Shown here piece by piece: positions 60,045 through 64,000 of a stretch of 64,000 nt of DNA. The position numbers and the translations under genes are program-made. Positions within the stretch are counted from its first letter, which is position 1; each line of letters begins with the position of its first letter. Under the pieces are notes generated by a model. The model ran no database searches. It was not told the DNA's origin and worked only from the letters and a program-made list of their open reading frames with translations. Where the stretch lies: contig JAJAGP010001352.1 in assembly GCA_025084515.1 (NCBI GenBank), positions 24,054-88,053 of the forward strand. The letters run 5' to 3'. This DNA comes from Ancistrus triradiatus (Eukaryota > Chordata > Actinopteri > Siluriformes > Loricariidae).

Positions 60045-60239
60045 TATATGTAAGAATTAAACTAAATTGCCTAAATAATAACTGTATAACAATTGTTTAA
60101 ATACACAGAACCTAAATGGAGAAATTCAAATAGAAAACATCATTAAAGAGAATATAATAAATAAAATATAATCAAATAAGGACTTCAGGTGTCCAGTTTT
60201 GGTGAGCCCATGCTAATTATAGCCTCAGTTGCCTGTTCT

Positions 60240-60500
60240 TAGCTGACAGGAGTTTCACCCGATGTGGTCTTCTGCTGCTGTAGCTCATCTGCTTCAAGGT
60301 TTGGCATGTTGTGTATTGAGAGATGCTTTTCTGCATACCAAAGCAATTGTAAAGTTGCTTTGAGACAATGCTCCATTGTAAAAAGTGTTATATAAATAAA
60401 TCTGGCTTGACTCAGTTGTAACGGGTGGTTATTTGAGCTACTCTTGCCTTTCTATCAGATTAAACCAGCCTGGCCATTTTCTTCTGCCCTCTGACTGATA
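60240..60500 (-). mobile_element. Tc1-like fragment (antisense) split by a LINE scrap
   Basis: CATCTGCTTCAAGGTTTGGC, GAGAGATGCTTTTCTGCATACC, then after an insert CAGTTGTAACGGGTGGTTAT and CCAGCCTGGCCATTTTCTTC: the same fragment type as 52545-52905. Confidence 0.75.
60347..60413 (+). mobile_element. very short LINE 3' end inserted in a Tc1 fragment
   Basis: CAATTGTAAAGTTGCTTTGAGACAATG to GTTATATAAATAAATCTGGCTTGACT is only the last 65-70 bp of the LINE seen at 12126-12345. It lies exactly between two halves that are adjacent at 52605. Confidence 0.75.
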
Positions 60501-61211
60501 GATTGATGACATAAAAAAATAAAAAATCCCAGTTTCATCTGAGAGCTATGGTTTTGAGCTTTGATAGCTAAGATAGCAGAGCAGCTAATGTAGAAGATGC
60601 TAACTTTGTGAAAGCACTACTTGATATATGTGCACTGATTTCAAGGCCCAGCTGTCTTCAGTAAAGAAGGACTTATCTACACAGCAAAGGTGGTTCAGAT
60701 AATGCTTGCAAAAATGGATAGAGTGGTGGGTGAACAATAAGAACACAAGACTATTTTGAACTTACAACTGGAAACCATGGAGCACAAATCTACTAAATTT
60801 GAGGATGGGTCCCACTGAAATAATGAGTGCCTTGTTGATAGGTGGCATTAAAAGGGTGATAAAGAACTGGTTTCCTCTGATTGTTCAGCAAAGAGATGGT
60901 GCATTGTATCTACAGGAAATCTTCGGATGGTCGAAGCTCAGTCTGAGCTCTTTAAACTCCTACACTACCACAATGGATTGTGTCTATTTTTTTGTGGGTT
61001 ACAGCATACCCAGACTAAGCAAAAAATGACACAATACCCTGTTCACAGTTCATTGAAATAAGCTGGTGTGGGTAGGTTTGTATTGTACCAAGCCACATAT
61101 CTCCTCAGGAACCAGCAAAAAGGACATCACAGATGCAGATTAGCATGTCTATATGTTTAATTTGATTTTTGCCTGATTTATTTAGTAAATCAGTTGAATC
61201 TGTTTAAAATA
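60500..61211 (+). other. possible L1-like LINE 5' part, unconfirmed
   Basis: Repeated ATGG/GAAGG-rich coding-like stretches (for example GCCCAGCTGTCTTCAGTAAAG near 60645) precede an L1-type endonuclease start at 62400. They could be the remains of ORF1. I could not find a firm domain. Confidence 0.25.
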
Positions 61212-62106
61212 CACCTGCAGTTATGTCACAGGCATAGCTGCATATGTATATGGTTACAGGTTTGGTCTGATTACACACGGTCTTGCCACTAGAGGGCATA
61301 AATGTGCTTACCTCACTGCAATATAAAAAGTTTCTCAGAGGTTACTTTTGGGTAGTGTACCTCCTGTTGAGACTGACAGACATGACTCTACGGCACATTT
61401 GCCCTGTTGATAGACTTTGAGAGGGGGCCCATCATTGGCCTGAGGGAAGCAGGATGGATGTTTCAATGTATTGCCTGCCCTCAAGGCCGGTGTTGGGAGC
61501 AGTGGTTTTGTGAGGGCACGTACACATGGAGAACAGGCTTCCGGACAGCCCAGACAGAACACCAGTAGTGATGGGGAGCCAGCGCATACAACAGTTGGTC
61601 ACCCCTAGTAATGATACAAGGGACACTAACAGACCAGCAATATGTGCAGGACATCCTGCAGCCATGTGTTGCCTCCCATGCCTCTCTCAGTCCAATGATG
61701 CACCCCCTCTCAACTGGCATTTTTCAGCAGGATAATGATTGCTCAAGCACAGCAAGGGTTTCCCAGGAATGTGTCCGTCAGATTACAACCCTTCTGTGGC
61801 CTGCCCGGTCACCAGATTTATCGGCAATTGAGCATTTATGGGACCAGCTGGGACGTCAGCTTCGGCAAACTTGTCTAGCAGTCAAAAATCTCTCACCAAG
61901 AGTACACTACCCAAAAGCTGCCTCTGAGAGACTTTTTATAAAGTGGAAGTAGTTTTATGCCTTCTTTTGGCAAGACACTGTGTCTAATCAGACCACATCT
62001 GTAATCATTTGTATATCTGCCTACGACATAAATGCATGCCAAGTTTTGCCGCAATCCGACATTTCTATCTGGGTTCTTCATTTATTTATGTTTTTGTCAA
62101 TAAGTG
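61212..62106 (+). mobile_element. Tc1-like transposon, left end missing
   Basis: GCAGTTATGTCACAGGCATAG start, TTACTTTTGGGTAGTGTACC, TAGACTTTGAGAGGGGGCCC. The right end CGACATTTCTATCTGGG...TTTTTGTCAATAAGTG ends at TA 62107-62108. The same family as 34158 and 54426. The transposase has SAIEHLWDQLGRQLR (third E, about 61828-61870) and IFQQDND (61718-61738), with frame breaks and a large internal deletion. Confidence 0.88.
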
Positions 62107-62399
62107 TATTTGCTATAACTACTTTTTTATCACTGTTATCTGTTATGCAATTCACTCCAGTTTTAAGGGTATAGTTATGTTTCAGAGGGATTGGCACAGT
62201 GTTGGCTATTTTGAGCTGGGGTAGGAGGGGTGAGTACTGCTTAATTTATAGGGGATCTGGAGTTTTATATTAGGATTATGGAGAAATTGTATCCTTTCAT
62301 GTTGCTTTCTCTTTAATTTCAAAGTTTCAAACAAATTCCATTTACAGTTATTCTAGTGTCATTGGCTACTTAGTTGCTATTTTACTATTTATTTAGTTA

Positions 62400-62690
62400 A
62401 TGCTTAATTTGACAATGTTATCTTTGAATGTCCAGGGCTTGAACTCTCCATCTAAGAGAAATGGTCGTCTTGATATACTTAATGGATAAAAAGAACCATC
62501 ATTCATAAAAGAAGCCCATCTATTGCCAGAAGTTAGTCCCAGAATCGACAATGCTTTTTTTATGCAGCACTTGTTCTGCTACAAGGAATAAAACTAAAGG
62601 TACCTTCATTTTGTTATATAGAAACTTAAATATAATAATACTTTCTGTTGGTTTGGACAAAGCAGGATTAATTGTGACGAGTCTTAGTGA
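62400..62690 (+). pseudogene. L1-like endonuclease start, broken
   Basis: MLNLTMLSLNVQGLNSPSKR from 62400 matches the opening of L1-group ORF2 endonucleases (LNVQGLNSP..KR). After a stop at 62487, FIKEAHLLPEVSPR and NKTKGTFILLYRNLNIIILS continue the domain in other frames. It stops abruptly near 62690, where a different LINE begins. Confidence 0.65.
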
Positions 62691-63056
62691 ACTCGAGAGC
62701 CGAAGATTCTCTAGGATAGTTATTCATGTAGGGGCTAATGATATACACCTTCATCAGTAAGAGGTTACTAAGGCTAATTTTGTAGAGTGGCGAAGGCGAT
62801 GTCCGATGCAGTAGTGTGCTCTGGCCCCATCCCAATGCGTCGAGGTGACCAAGCCTACAGCAGGTTATGGTCGCTGACCTGCTGGCTGTCCAAGTGGTGC
62901 TCTGAAAACAATGTGGGCTATATAGACAATTGTACAGTCTTTGAGGGTAAGCCTGGCCTTTTAGGATGGGACGGTGTCCATCCCACTCGGGAGGGTGCTG
63001 CTCTCATCTCCTGCAATATTGCCCATAGTCTTATGGCCCGATTGGTTAGGGGCTGA
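62690..63056 (+). pseudogene. LINE ORF1 with SGNH esterase-like domain
   Basis: IVIHVGANDIHLHQ (62719-62760) carries the G-x-N-D block. After a frame break, 62787-63056 reads SDAVVCSGPIPMRRGDQAYS, LSKWCSENNVGYIDN and GWDGVHPTREGAAL, the last with the D-x-x-H catalytic block of SGNH hydrolases. CR1/L2-group LINEs of fish are known to carry such an esterase in ORF1. The start is truncated. Confidence 0.75.
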
Positions 63057-63199
63057 CTATCCAGAGCAGGGGTCAGGCAGCAGACAGACTGGCTTGACCA
63101 ACTGTCTGCTGGTAGCCATGCACCGTCACCCAGAACCCACATTATTGAAACTGTGTCTGTTACCCGCATCTGCCCTAAACGTAAATGCTCTCAAAAAGT

Positions 63200-64000
63200 C
63201 TGTTTTAATAACCTCATTAGTATAAACACAGATAGCTCCAAAGAAATAACAACCTTAGACTAAAGCTAATATTACTTAACATTAGATCACTTATAAACAA
63301 AGCAGTGATTGTAAATGAAATGATCACTGATAAACGCTTACACGCTCTCTGTCTCACTGAAACTTGGATTAGACCTGGTGAATATTTAGCCTTAAATGAA
63401 GCCACACCTCCTGGATACAGTCATGCTCATCGCCCTCGTCCTAATGGTCGGGATGGGAGGCAGAGCCACAATTTTTGACAAAGAGCTAGGTATTACAACT
63501 AAATCCCATTACAAGGCCAATTCTTTTGAAATACTGATTCTTAATGTGACTGATCCATCGTTATGGAAGTCAAAACCACACTCTTTTCAGCTTATCACTA
63601 TTTACCGTCCTCCTGGTCCCTATTCAGAATTTCATCAGGAATTTGCTAACTTTCTTTAATGCTTACTACTATCAACAGATAAGGCTTTCATTGTAGGTGA
63701 TTTCAATATTCACTTTGACACTGAGTAGGATCCACTTAAAATTGCTTTCGAGTCTATCTTAGAATCCATGGGTATCACTCAGAATGTGATGGGACCAACC
63801 CACCGCTGTAATCATACTTTAGATTTAATATTAACATTTGGTATCAATATTGATAACCTTGATGTTTTCCCGCAAAGTGATTTGATTTCAGATCACTATC
63901 TTTTAGTATTTGAGCTATCTCTAATAAATAAAATCCTTCTGCTTCGTTATCACACCAAGCGCACTATCACATCTGCTACTCCAGCTGTGTTAATTAAAAA
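63200..64000 (+). pseudogene. CR1/L2-type LINE ORF2 endonuclease, runs off the window
   Basis: In changing frames: NIRSLINKAVIVNEMITDK (63277-63335), LHALCLTETWIRPGEYLALN (63336-63395), PPGYSHAHRPRPNGRDG, then SFEILILNVTDPSLW and ITIYRPPGPYSEFHQEFANF (63595-63655), FIVGDFNIHFDTE (63689-63727), THRCNHTLDLILTF and SDLISDHYLLVFEL near 63878-63915. These are the ordered motifs of an apurinic-type LINE endonuclease. A stop at 63727 and several frameshifts. The RT lies beyond 64000. Confidence 0.85.

Overview
The window is vertebrate, almost certainly teleost fish, genomic DNA. It contains one complete host gene, a 25-exon chloride/proton exchanger gene of the ClC-7 type (clcn7, + strand, 18830-57356). 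It also shows very dense Tc1/mariner insertions, tRNA-derived SINEs with DANA/V-SINE-like and 'TAAGTCGCTCTGGATAAG' 3' ends, CR1/L2-type LINE pieces and long TA/TG microsatellites, which together are typical of teleosts. An ostariophysan such as a catfish is plausible, but I cannot prove the species. One 100-base run of N (33901-34000) is an assembly gap.

Layout. 1-4067: a GC-rich, frameshifted Ty3/gypsy LTR retrotransposon on the - strand, with its 5' LTR at 3800-4067 and its 3' part outside the window. 4098-8600: Tc1 element and fragments, SINEs, AAT microsatellites. 9008-11684: - strand remains of a Crypton-like (tyrosine recombinase) gene, a possible cysteine-rich exon, and an intron-containing IS630/DDE-type transposase pseudogene. 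11990-14171: a LINE 3' end and a complete but broken Tc1 element with TA target duplications. 14174-18540: AT-rich, old dispersed repeats, including a small copy of clcn7 intron 1/exon 2 sequence, and a Tc1 fragment. 18540-18829: probable clcn7 promoter and 5' UTR. 18830-57356: clcn7. Every exon joins in frame with GT/AG borders to give 788 codons. The introns carry at least ten Tc1-family elements or fragments, two pogo-like elements, LINE and SINE pieces and microsatellites. 57357 to about 58320: 3' UTR with AATAAA signals. 58640-64000: nested LINE and Tc1 insertions, ending in a + strand LINE with an SGNH esterase-like ORF1 and the start of its endonuclease, running off the window.

Function. 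The only gene judged intact encodes the lysosomal/late endosomal 2Cl-/H+ exchanger ClC-7, which in vertebrates works with the beta subunit Ostm1 in lysosomal ion homeostasis and osteoclast acid secretion. The gating glutamate (E228), proton glutamate (E295), GSGIP, GVFIPSLL and two CBS domains are all present. The N terminus lacks the segment that carries the first of the two dileucine sorting motifs of human ClC-7. All other coding signals are mobile-element genes, nearly all visibly broken. I found no new multi-gene system. The points most worth a second look are the clcn7 N terminus and upstream ORF, the clcn7-derived duplicate upstream, the nested insertion in intron 17, the inverted LINE pair around exons 18-22, and the - strand Crypton-like/cysteine-rich locus.
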